In this document: positions 1-5,490 of the stretch, in pieces | How positions within the stretch are numbered: the first letter of the stretch is position 1 | Layout of the letters: the number at the start of each line of letters is the position of its first letter | Position numbers and translations under genes: made by a program | Notes under the pieces: generated by a model | Databases searched by the model: none | What the model was told of the DNA's origin: nothing | What the model saw: only the letters and a program-made list of their open reading frames with translations | DNA from: Sphingomonas sp. | GTDB lineage: Bacteria > Pseudomonadota > Alphaproteobacteria > Sphingomonadales > Sphingomonadaceae | NCBI GenBank assembly: GCA_013822915.1 | Contig: PNLG01000197.1 | Span: 1-5,490, forward strand | Reading direction: 5' to 3' | DNA length: 5,490 bases

Positions 1-972
1 ATGGGCGATCCCGCGGGCATCGGCCCGGAAGTGATCGCAAAGGCTTGGGCCGCGCGCCATGCCGCCGCGCTGGCACCCTTTTTTGCCGTGGGCGATCCGC
101 GCGCAATCGAACGTGTCTGGTCCGGCCCGGTCGAACGGATCGGCGACCCGAATGAGGCCGCCGCCCGCTTCGACCACGCGCTGCCGGTGCTTTACATTCA
201 GGACGCTGGCGAAATTACTCCCGGCGCGCCCGATACCGACGGCGCGCGCTGTTCGCTCAGTGCGCTGGAGCTGGCCGTCGGGCTGACGCGGTCGGGCAGC
301 GCAGGCGCGTTGGTGACCGGCCCGGTGTCAAAGGCGCAGCTTTACGGCATTGGCTTTACCGATCCGGGCCAGACCGAATTTGTGGCGGAGCGATGCGGCA
401 TTGCCCGCGAAAATGCCGTAATGATGCTGGTCGGCCCCACCTTGCGCGTCGTGCCGATGACGACTCACATCCGGCTGGCTGATGTGCCGGGTGCGCTGAC
501 GATTGAGCTGGTGGTGGCGCGCGCGCGGGCGACCGCCCGGGGGCTGGCGCGCAATTTCGGGATCGAGACACCGCGGCTCGCCTTTGCCGGGCTAAACCCG
601 CATGCGGGCGAAGGCGGCGCGCTGGGGCGGGAGGAGATCGACATCCTCCTCCCCGCGATCGAAATCCTTCGGGAGGAAGGGATTGACTGCACCGGCCCCC
701 TTCCCGCCGATGCGATGTTCCATGGCCGCGCCCGCGCCCGCTATGATGTCGCCATGTGTTGTTACCATGATCAGGCGCTGGTGCCGCTCAAGACGCTGCA
801 CTTTGACGACGGCGTCAACACAACGCTTGGGCTGCCGATTGTGCGAACCTCGCCTGACCACGGCACGGCGTTCGACATTGCTGGCAAGGGGATGGCAGCC
901 CCCGGCGCGATGATTGCCGCGATCCAGCTTGCGGCGCAATCGGCGCGGCTGCGGCTGGCCAATCCGGGGTGA
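1..972 (+). CDS. pdxA: 4-hydroxythreonine-4-phosphate dehydrogenase PdxA (5' end missing)
   Basis: PdxA oxidises 4-phosphohydroxy-L-threonine with NAD(P)+; the product decarboxylates and is joined with deoxyxylulose 5-phosphate by PdxJ in the DXP-dependent pathway to pyridoxal phosphate. It is a cytosolic, metal-dependent homodimer. The visible 323 residues begin with the family's N-terminal MGDPAGIGPE motif and carry the three metal-ligand histidines: H156 (TTHIRL), H201 (NPHAGE) and H256 (YHDQ). The conserved RTSPDHGTAFDIAG block is at 282-295. As I recall the E. coli protein, its ligands are H166, H211 and H266, so all three are offset by exactly 10. This implies that about ten residues lie before the window and that the ATG at position 1 is an internal Met, not the true start. 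The TGA stop (970-972) overlaps the rsmA start, as in the common surA-pdxA-rsmA arrangement. The gene looks intact otherwise, and identity is very secure. Confidence 0.96.
   Translation: MGDPAGIGPEVIAKAWAARHAAALAPFFAVGDPRAIERVWSGPVERIGDPNEAAARFDHALPVLYIQDAGEITPGAPDTDGARCSLSALELAVGLTRSGSAGALVTGPVSKAQLYGIGFTDPGQTEFVAERCGIARENAVMMLVGPTLRVVPMTTHIRLADVPGALTIELVVARARATARGLARNFGIETPRLAFAGLNPHAGEGGALGREEIDILLPAIEILREEGIDCTGPLPADAMFHGRARARYDVAMCCYHDQALVPLKTLHFDDGVNTTLGLPIVRTSPDHGTAFDIAGKGMAAPGAMIAAIQLAAQSARLRLANPG
969..972 (+). other. pdxA/rsmA 4-base stop-start overlap (GTGA)
   Basis: The last base of the final pdxA sense codon plus its TGA stop form GTGA, which also supplies the GTG start of rsmA. 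The bases just upstream (CCAATCCGGG) do not give a well-spaced ribosome binding site. Reinitiation by ribosomes finishing pdxA is the likely way rsmA is translated. This is inferred from the arrangement. Confidence 0.85.
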
Positions 973-1787
973 GCCCGTTGCCGCCGCTGCGCGAGGTAAT
1001 TGCGCGGCACGGGCTGAGCGCGAGCAAGGCGCTGGGCCAGAATTTCCTGCTCGACGGCCAGCTTTTGGGGCGGATTGCGCGCGTACCCGGTGATCTGGCG
1101 GGTGCCGAGGTGTTCGAAGTCGGCCCCGGCCCCGGCGGCCTGACCCGCGCGCTGCTTCAGTCGGGCGCGCGCGTCACAGCGGTGGAGCGCGACCATCGCT
1201 GCCTGCCAGCACTCGCCGAATTGGCGGCGCATTTTCCGGGCCAACTGCATGTGATCGAGGGTGATGCGATGGCAGTGGACGCGCCCGCGCTGTTCGCCAC
1301 CGCGCCGCACATCGTCGCCAACCTGCCCTATAATATCGGCACGCCCCTGCTCGTCGGCTGGCTGTCGCCGCCGTGGCGGCCCTGGTGGCAGACGCTGACG
1401 CTGATGTTCCAGCGCGAAGTCGCCGACCGCATCGTGGCGCCCGTCGATAGCGAGCATTATGGCCGCCTGTCGGTGCTCGCCCAGTGGCGCACGACCGCGA
1501 AGATCGCGATGCCCGTCCACCGCGCCGCCTTTACCCCGCCGCCAAAGGTGATGTCGGCGGTGGTGCACATGACCCCGCTCGACAGCCCGGCGGGGGTGTC
1601 GCTCGCGACGCTCGAACGGCTGACGGCGGCCGCCTTTGGCCAGCGGCGCAAAATGCTGCGCCAGAGCCTGAAAGGCGTGGCGGGCGCGGCGGCGGCGATG
1701 GAGGCACTCGGCATTGCGCCGACCCGCCGGGCGGAAACGGTTAGCGTCGCCGAATTCGTCGCGCTCGCCCGCGCGCTCGATCAATAG
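969..1787 (+). CDS. rsmA: 16S rRNA (adenine(1518)-N6/adenine(1519)-N6)-dimethyltransferase RsmA (KsgA)
   Basis: RsmA (KsgA) uses S-adenosylmethionine to dimethylate two adjacent adenines in the helix 45 loop of 16S rRNA, a late step and checkpoint in 30S assembly. The 272-residue protein has the family N-terminus LGQNFLLD (22-29), SAM-binding motif I EVGPGPGGLT (50-59), the acidic ribose-contacting E73 (AVERD), D99 (EGDAM), catalytic motif IV NLPYNI (118-123), FQRE (147-150), FTPPPKV (188-194) and the C-terminal FGQRRKMLRQSL block (223-234). Length is normal for the family. The start is a GTG overlapping the pdxA stop as GTGA. No good Shine-Dalgarno site precedes it, so translational coupling to pdxA is likely. 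The N-terminal PPLREVIARHGLSASK matches usual alphaproteobacterial RsmA starts and supports the GTG. Loss of this enzyme classically gives kasugamycin resistance. The gene ends one base before a convergent gene. Confidence 0.97.
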   Translation: MSPLPPLREVIARHGLSASKALGQNFLLDGQLLGRIARVPGDLAGAEVFEVGPGPGGLTRALLQSGARVTAVERDHRCLPALAELAAHFPGQLHVIEGDAMAVDAPALFATAPHIVANLPYNIGTPLLVGWLSPPWRPWWQTLTLMFQREVADRIVAPVDSEHYGRLSVLAQWRTTAKIAMPVHRAAFTPPPKVMSAVVHMTPLDSPAGVSLATLERLTAAAFGQRRKMLRQSLKGVAGAAAAMEALGIAPTRRAETVSVAEFVALARALDQ

Positions 1788-1788
1788 G

Positions 1789-2283
1789 CTATTTGCCCGA
1801 CTTCGCCGTCTGCGCGGCCACGACGGGCGCTGCGGTCCCGCGCGCAATCGCGGCGGCAAGCTGCGTAGCCTCGGCACATCCCTTGACGCATAATTTGCGC
1901 AGCCGAGCGAGGTTCTGGCGCGCGCGCTCAATCGCGCCCTTGGCGACAAGCGCCTCACCCTGCCCGCTAAGTGCCGCCAGATCATTGGGATCCAGCGTGA
2001 GCGCGCCGCGATAATACCGAATCGCCTTACCCGACAAACCCTGCGCCAGCGACACATCGCCCAGCGTGACAAAGGCGGCGCGGTTGCGCGGGTCGACCGC
2101 CAGCGCGGTTTCCAGCGTCTCCGCCGCCAGCGCCAGATTGCCCGCCCCTTGCGCGGCCTTTGCCGACGCCAGCAATTGCAGCGACCGCGCATCAATCTGA
2201 TCGTCGGGGCGCTGGCCGTGCAGCGAAGTGGAAAGCGTAACCAGGGCAAGCGCGGCGGCAACGCCAAGCGACGAATAACGCAT
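1789..2283 (-). CDS. Small exported TPR-repeat protein of unknown function
   Basis: This is a 164-residue protein with a likely Sec signal peptide: MRY, then a hydrophobic stretch at about 5-20, then a polar LHGQRPDD segment. Its mature part is almost entirely TPR-like helical hairpins at about 36-66, 70-103 and 104-135, with recognisable LAVDPRN and LTLDPND inter-repeat turns. A Cys pair (C132 and C136, LCVKGC) follows the last repeat. It could form a disulfide if the protein is periplasmic, or bind a ligand. The tail is low-complexity, rich in Ala and Lys. TPRs bind other proteins, but nothing shows a partner, so no function is assigned. The frame is open to an ATG at 2319, but the start at 2283 is chosen: it has a strong ribosome binding site (TTGGAG, 6-base spacing), begins at the signal peptide and avoids overlapping the rsmB stop. 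It lies 29 bases after rsmB, likely the last gene of the guaB operon. Confidence 0.82.
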   Translation of the reverse strand: MRYSSLGVAAALALVTLSTSLHGQRPDDQIDARSLQLLASAKAAQGAGNLALAAETLETALAVDPRNRAAFVTLGDVSLAQGLSGKAIRYYRGALTLDPNDLAALSGQGEALVAKGAIERARQNLARLRKLCVKGCAEATQLAAAIARGTAAPVVAAQTAKSGK

Positions 2284-2289
2284 GAATAA

Positions 2290-2295
2290 CTCCAA
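2290..2295 (-). promoter_or_regulatory. Ribosome binding site that sets the TPR protein start
   Basis: On the minus strand this reads TTGGAG, 6 bases before the ATG at 2283-2281. The upstream in-frame ATG at 2319 has no comparable site and would overlap the end of rsmB, so this site favours the shorter protein. Confidence 0.75.
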
Positions 2296-2312
2296 GGACT
2301 GGGACAAAGACG

Positions 2313-3512
2313 CTAGCATGGCGCGCGCAGTCTCGCGACAAAAAAGCCATCCGTCGAGTCGTGATCGGGCGTCAACCGCGTGCCCGCCCCATGCGGCACG
2401 CCGCGCGGCAGGTCGAGCGGCTCGGCAACCCAGCCCGGATGGCGCGCCATGGCGTCGGTAATGACCATGCGCCCCTCCTCATCGAGCAACGAGCAGACGA
2501 TATAGACCATCGCCCCGCCGGGCCGCACCAGTGCTGCGGCAATGTCGATCAACCGGGCTTGGGTCGCCATCAACCGGTCGAGCCGCTGGGGCGTCAATCG
2601 CCAGCGTGCCTCAGGATTGCGGCGCCAGGTGCCGGTGCCCGAACACGGCGCGTCGATCAGCACCGTGTCGGCCCGTGCGGCCAAATCGGCGAGCGCTAAG
2701 GCTTCCTTGCCCGGATCGAGCAAGCGCGTCTCAATCCCTGCTGCCCCCGCCCGCGCGGCACGGGGCGTCAGCCGCGACAGGCGCGCGCGGTCAATGTCGC
2801 ACGCAATGATCCGCCCCGCGCCCGTCCCCGCACCCATCATCGCCGCGCTGAGCGCCAGCGTCTTGCCCCCTGCCCCCGCGCAAAGGTCGATAATCATCTG
2901 GCCGGGTGCCGCAGCAGCGGCGAGCGTCACCGTCTGGCTGCCTGCATCCTGAATGTCGATCGCGCCCGCCGCCCATAACGGATGCTGCTCCACCGGCGTC
3001 CCGTGCGGCACGCGCACGGCATTGGGCAGACCTGGGGCCGCCGCCGCACCGGGCAGCGCCGCCACCACCTCCGCCACGCTCGCCCGACCCGGATTGACGC
3101 GCAGGTCGAGCGGCGCGCGCGCCACCAGCGCGGTCAGCGCGTCACCGCCAATCCCCGCCGCGCCCAGCATCTGCTCCAGCCATACAGGCGCCACCCCTGC
3201 CATGGCGACCGGCTCGCCCGCCGCAATCGGCGCCGGGGCATACGGCGTGCCGTCGAACAGCGCGGCCAGTTCGGGGTCGTCCTCGGCCAGCCCCAGCATC
3301 GCCGCACGGCCACCATCGGGGCGCTCGCCTGCGCGGCGAATCGCGGCATAAACCCACTCGCGCACCGCGCGCCGGTCCTTGGCCCCCGCATAGCGGCGCG
3401 TCGCGAAATAGCGCGCGATGAGCGTGTCGGCGGCGGCCCCGCCCTCGTCCGCAGCGGCGACAATCTGATCGAGCAGCTCAATCGCTGCCTGAACGCGTGC
3501 GCCCGCTTTCAT
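2313..3512 (-). CDS. rsmB: RsmB/NOP-family 16S rRNA (cytosine-C5) methyltransferase
   Basis: This family transfers a methyl group from S-adenosylmethionine to C5 of a cytosine in rRNA; in E. coli RsmB modifies C967 of 16S rRNA. The 399-residue protein has an Ala-rich helical N-terminal region (about 1-130), where NusB-like RNA-binding domains sit in this family. The catalytic core follows: LDLRVNP (135-141), IQDAGSQ (187-193), SAM motif I DLCAGAGGKT (209-218), acidic D239 (ACDID), motif IV DAPCSGTGTWRRNP (287-300) with C290, motif VI VYIVCSLLDEEG (336-347) with C340, and the C-terminal DGFF (388-391). Both cysteines of the RsmB/NOP two-Cys mechanism are present; C340 would be the nucleophile. 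The residue before C340 is Val, where Thr is more usual. The gene starts 3 bases after the guaB stop with no clear ribosome binding site, implying coupling. The exact target base is inferred; a related rRNA m5C enzyme is the alternative. Confidence 0.9.
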   Translation of the reverse strand: MKAGARVQAAIELLDQIVAAADEGGAAADTLIARYFATRRYAGAKDRRAVREWVYAAIRRAGERPDGGRAAMLGLAEDDPELAALFDGTPYAPAPIAAGEPVAMAGVAPVWLEQMLGAAGIGGDALTALVARAPLDLRVNPGRASVAEVVAALPGAAAAPGLPNAVRVPHGTPVEQHPLWAAGAIDIQDAGSQTVTLAAAAAPGQMIIDLCAGAGGKTLALSAAMMGAGTGAGRIIACDIDRARLSRLTPRAARAGAAGIETRLLDPGKEALALADLAARADTVLIDAPCSGTGTWRRNPEARWRLTPQRLDRLMATQARLIDIAAALVRPGGAMVYIVCSLLDEEGRMVITDAMARHPGWVAEPLDLPRGVPHGAGTRLTPDHDSTDGFFVARLRAPC

Positions 3513-3515
3513 GGT

Positions 3516-4973
3516 TCAGCGCGTCGGGTAATTGGGTGCCTCGCGCGTGATCGTCACGTCATGGACATGGCTTTCCTTCAGGCCAGCGCCAGTGATCTGC
3601 ACGAATTGCGCCCGCGCCTGCAATTCGTCGATCGTGCGCGCGCCGGTATAGCCCATTGCCGCGCGCACGCCGCCGACCAATTGATGAATCACATCGCGCG
3701 CCGGGCCTTTGAACGGCACCTGCCCCTCAATCCCCTCGGGTACCAGCTTCATCTGGTCCTTGATATCCTGTTGGAAATAACGATCCGCGGATCCCTTGGC
3801 CATCGCGCCGACCGATCCCATGCCGCGATAGGATTTATAGGCGCGCCCCTGATACAGGAACATTTCGCCCGGCGCTTCCTCAGTCCCGGCCAGCAGCGAC
3901 CCGATCATCACTGTGGAGGCACCCGCCGCCAGCGCCTTCGCCACATCGCCCGAAGTGCGGATGCCGCCATCGGCGATGACTGGCACGCCCGATTTCGCGG
4001 CTTCGGCGGCGCAATCCATCACCGCGGTCAGTTGCGGGACGCCAACCCCCGCCACCACGCGCGTGGTGCAGATCGAGCCGGGGCCAATGCCGACCTTCAC
4101 CCCATCGGCACCCGCATCGACCAGCGCGCGCGTCGCCGCCGCCGTCGCGACATTGCCCGCGACGACCTGCACCATATTGCTGAGCGCCTTCACCCGTTCC
4201 ACCGCGCGGGCGACATCGCGGTTATGGCCATGGGCGGTGTCGATAACGATCAGGTCAACTTCTGCGGCGACCAGCGCTTCGGTGCGGGCAAAGCCGTTGT
4301 CGCCAACCGTCGTTGCCGCCGCCACGCGCAGCCGCCCGGCCGCGTCCTTGGTCGCATCGGGATAGGTCACCGCTTTTTCAATATCCTTGACGGTGATGAG
4401 GCCGGTGCAGCGATAGGCATCATCGACCACCAGCAGCTTTTCGATCCGCCGCGCATGGAGCAGCCGCCGCGCCTCCTCCGAACTGACGCCAGCCCGCACC
4501 GTCGCCAGATTATCGTGCGTCATCAACTCTGCGACGGGCTGGCGCGGGTTTTCGGCAAACCGGACATCGCGGTTCGTCAGAATACCGACGAGCCGACCAT
4601 TGGCCTCTACCACGGGAATCCCGCTGATCTTGTGCCGCGTCATCAGCGCTTGCGCGTCGGCCAGCGTCGCGTCGGGGACAATGGTGATCGGGTTTACCAC
4701 CATCCCGCTTTCGAAACGCTTGACATGGCGGACAGCGGCCACTTGCTCGTCGATGGTCAGATTGCGGTGGAGCACGCCAATCCCGCCAAGCTGTGCCATC
4801 ACGATCGCCATATCCGCCTCGGTCACGGTATCCATCGCGGCTGACAGCACCGGAATGTTGAGCGCGATGCCGCGCGTCAACCGGGTGCGCGGATCGGCCA
4901 TTGACGGCACAATGTCGCTTTGCGCCGGGCAAAGCAGCACATCGTCAAAGGTAAGGCCGAGGCGGATATCCAT
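3516..4973 (-). CDS. guaB: Inosine-5'-monophosphate dehydrogenase GuaB
   Basis: GuaB oxidises IMP to XMP with NAD+, the committed step of guanine nucleotide synthesis; it is a cytosolic tetramer. The 485-residue protein is a typical bacterial IMPDH: a split (beta/alpha)8 barrel with two CBS domains inserted at about 93-139 and 151-200, the regulatory ATP/GTP-binding (Bateman) module. Catalytic features are complete: D245 (DTAHGH), GNVAT (273-277), the active-site loop GIGPGSICTT (295-304) with nucleophile C302, ADGGIRTSGD (334-343) with D335, the flap dyad R398-Y399 (DRYF) and EGIEGQVPFKG (413-423). Key residues sit 3 below my recalled E. coli numbering. The frame is open to an ATG at 5015, but the start at 4973 gives the usual MDIRLGLTFDDVLLCP N-terminus and family length, with AGGA 10 bases upstream. 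The stop is 3 bases before rsmB. It is probably the first gene of a guaB-rsmB-TPR operon. Confidence 0.97.
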   Translation of the reverse strand: MDIRLGLTFDDVLLCPAQSDIVPSMADPRTRLTRGIALNIPVLSAAMDTVTEADMAIVMAQLGGIGVLHRNLTIDEQVAAVRHVKRFESGMVVNPITIVPDATLADAQALMTRHKISGIPVVEANGRLVGILTNRDVRFAENPRQPVAELMTHDNLATVRAGVSSEEARRLLHARRIEKLLVVDDAYRCTGLITVKDIEKAVTYPDATKDAAGRLRVAAATTVGDNGFARTEALVAAEVDLIVIDTAHGHNRDVARAVERVKALSNMVQVVAGNVATAAATRALVDAGADGVKVGIGPGSICTTRVVAGVGVPQLTAVMDCAAEAAKSGVPVIADGGIRTSGDVAKALAAGASTVMIGSLLAGTEEAPGEMFLYQGRAYKSYRGMGSVGAMAKGSADRYFQQDIKDQMKLVPEGIEGQVPFKGPARDVIHQLVGGVRAAMGYTGARTIDELQARAQFVQITGAGLKESHVHDVTITREAPNYPTR

Positions 4974-4983
4974 GGTTGCCAGT

Positions 4984-4987
4984 TCCT
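4984..4987 (-). promoter_or_regulatory. Probable ribosome binding site for guaB
   Basis: On the minus strand this reads AGGA, 10 bases before the ATG at 4973-4971. The spacing is slightly long, but no better site precedes the alternative in-frame ATG at 5015. This supports the family-length start, with the first 14 codons of the longer frame being leader. Confidence 0.5.
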
Positions 4988-5077
4988 GCGTCGCAAAGGA
5001 GTCGTGGCAGGCCATGTAACCAAGCGGGCGGCGCTGCGCTAGCCTGCGCGCATTTCGCTACGCACGCGCGCGCGCTG

Positions 5078-5086
5078 TGCTATAGG
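5078..5086 (+). promoter_or_regulatory. Candidate extended -10 promoter of the SPFH gene
   Basis: TGCTATAGG fits an extended -10 element (TG, one base, then TATAGG at 5081-5086). No good -35 hexamer lies 16-18 bases upstream; that stretch is an alternating C/G-rich tract. A start near 5093 would give a leader of about 46 bases before the SPFH ATG. The rest of the 4974-5138 gap must hold the guaB promoter on the other strand, but I cannot pick out a convincing one. The core CTATAG is its own reverse complement, so minus-strand use cannot be excluded. Confidence 0.45.
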
Positions 5087-5127
5087 ACTAACGGGGTCGG
5101 CAACGGCCGCTTTGCACACGGGTTCGC

Positions 5128-5133
5128 GGGGGA
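5128..5133 (+). promoter_or_regulatory. Ribosome binding site of the SPFH gene
   Basis: GGGGGA lies 5 bases before the ATG at 5139 and 8 bases before a second, directly following ATG at 5142. Either can be the start; the two proteins would differ by one Met. Confidence 0.65.
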
Positions 5134-5138
5134 TAGCG

Positions 5139-5490
5139 ATGATGAATCTGATTTTGGCCGCCTTGTTCGGCATTCTCGTGCTGGCCATCATGTTCCTGAT
5201 CGCCAGTCTTAAGATTGTTCGCCAAGGTTATGAATATACGATCGAACATTTTGGCCGGTTCACCACCGTTGCTCAGCCGGGGCTGAATTTCTACCCCGCG
5301 TTTTTCTATCAGGTCGGCCGCCGCATCAACATGATGGAGCAAGTGCTCGACGTGCCGCAGCAGGAGATTATCACCAAGGACAACGCAATGGTCGCGGTCG
5401 ACGGGGTGGTGTTTTTCCAGGTGCTTGATGCTGCCAAGGCGGCCTATGAAGTATCGGACCTGTTCGTCGCGATCATGCAACTGGCGACCA
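5139..5490 (+). CDS. SPFH/band-7 (QmcA/stomatin-like) membrane protein, 3' end missing
   Basis: The open frame runs to the window edge, giving the first 117 residues. One N-terminal transmembrane segment (about 3-24, MMNLILAALFGILVLAIMF) is followed directly by an SPFH domain. It contains KIVRQGYEYT (25-34), HFGRF (37-41), QPGLN (46-50), RRINMMEQVLDVP (61-73), ITKDNAMV (78-85) and FQVLDAAKAAYEVSDL (93-108). These match E. coli QmcA and bacterial paraslipins closely, without gaps from about residue 25. Such proteins form large ring or cage oligomers at the inner membrane, often linked to protease regulation or membrane microdomains, and are commonly encoded beside an NfeD-type partner. Any partner would lie outside the window. 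The usual VPFxDRI stretch is replaced here by YPAFFYQV (52-59), which I recall from sphingomonad homologues. The double ATG start has a good ribosome binding site. Family assignment is firm; the specific function is not known. Confidence 0.9.
   Translation, partial: MMNLILAALFGILVLAIMFLIASLKIVRQGYEYTIEHFGRFTTVAQPGLNFYPAFFYQVGRRINMMEQVLDVPQQEIITKDNAMVAVDGVVFFQVLDAAKAAYEVSDLFVAIMQLAT

Noticed and set aside
1740..1860. Search for an intrinsic terminator between rsmA and the TPR gene
   Set aside because: No GC-rich stem followed by a T run is visible on either strand; only the short AATAG/CTATT symmetry at the stop codons was found.
771..2267. 498-codon minus-strand open frame antisense to pdxA, rsmA and the TPR gene
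   Set aside because: It covers parts of three well-identified genes on both strands, has an Arg/Ala-rich composition typical of antisense frames in GC-rich DNA, and shows no recognisable domain.
2284..2319. Longer TPR-protein start at 2319, adding 12 residues
   Set aside because: It would overlap the rsmB stop, bury the signal peptide, and ignore the strong TTGGAG site placed for the ATG at 2283.
2982..4844. 620-codon plus-strand open frame antisense to rsmB and guaB
   Set aside because: It is His/Arg-rich with no domain or ribosome binding site, and lies wholly opposite two genes with complete catalytic motifs. GC-biased third positions leave the antisense frame free of stops.
4999..5003. 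GAGTC (CcrM-type GANTC methylation site) upstream of guaB
   Set aside because: Several GANTC sites are scattered through the coding regions of this window, so one in the intergenic gap is not evidence of cell-cycle control.
4974..5015. Longer guaB start at 5015, adding 14 residues
   Set aside because: The extra residues do not look like an IMPDH N-terminus, no ribosome binding site precedes that ATG, and the start at 4973 gives the normal family length.
5088..5480. 130-codon minus-strand frame opposite the SPFH gene
   Set aside because: The plus strand here encodes an unmistakable SPFH domain with transmembrane segment and ribosome binding site; the antisense frame has no family features.

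Overview
This is a compact, GC-rich stretch of chromosomal housekeeping DNA. It most resembles an alphaproteobacterium, probably a sphingomonad (Sphingomonadales). The reasons are the strong G/C bias at third codon positions, the style of the PdxA, RsmA, RsmB and GuaB proteins, the pdxA-rsmA and guaB-rsmB pairings, and the sphingomonad-like wording of the SPFH protein. The assignment rests on recognition, not on a database search.

Layout. Positions 1-972 (+) hold pdxA (vitamin B6 synthesis), which lacks about ten N-terminal codons at the window edge. It overlaps by 4 bases (GTGA) with rsmA/ksgA (969-1787, +), the 16S rRNA adenine dimethyltransferase. A single base separates rsmA from a convergent minus-strand set, which in transcription order is guaB (4973 to 3516), an rsmB-family rRNA cytosine methyltransferase (3512 to 2313) and a small secreted TPR protein (2283 to 1789). 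The three minus-strand genes are 3 and 29 bases apart and look like one operon. A gap of about 165 bases (4974-5138) separates guaB from a divergent SPFH/band-7 (QmcA/stomatin-like) membrane protein gene that runs off the right edge. A plausible extended -10 promoter for the SPFH gene lies in this gap.

How it fits together. The guaB operon links the committed step of GMP synthesis to an rRNA methyltransferase. The facing pdxA-rsmA operon carries a second small-subunit rRNA methyltransferase, so two 16S rRNA modification genes point at each other across the window. The TPR protein is the only gene with no assignable function. The SPFH gene is a separate transcription unit.

I see no mobile element, CRISPR array, RNA gene or convincing intrinsic terminator. 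Nothing here clearly forms a new biological system. The points worth a second look are the convergent junction with one spacer base, the uncharacterised Cys-pair TPR protein in the guaB operon, the altered motif around the catalytic Cys of RsmB, and the alternating purine-pyrimidine tract in the guaB/SPFH gap.
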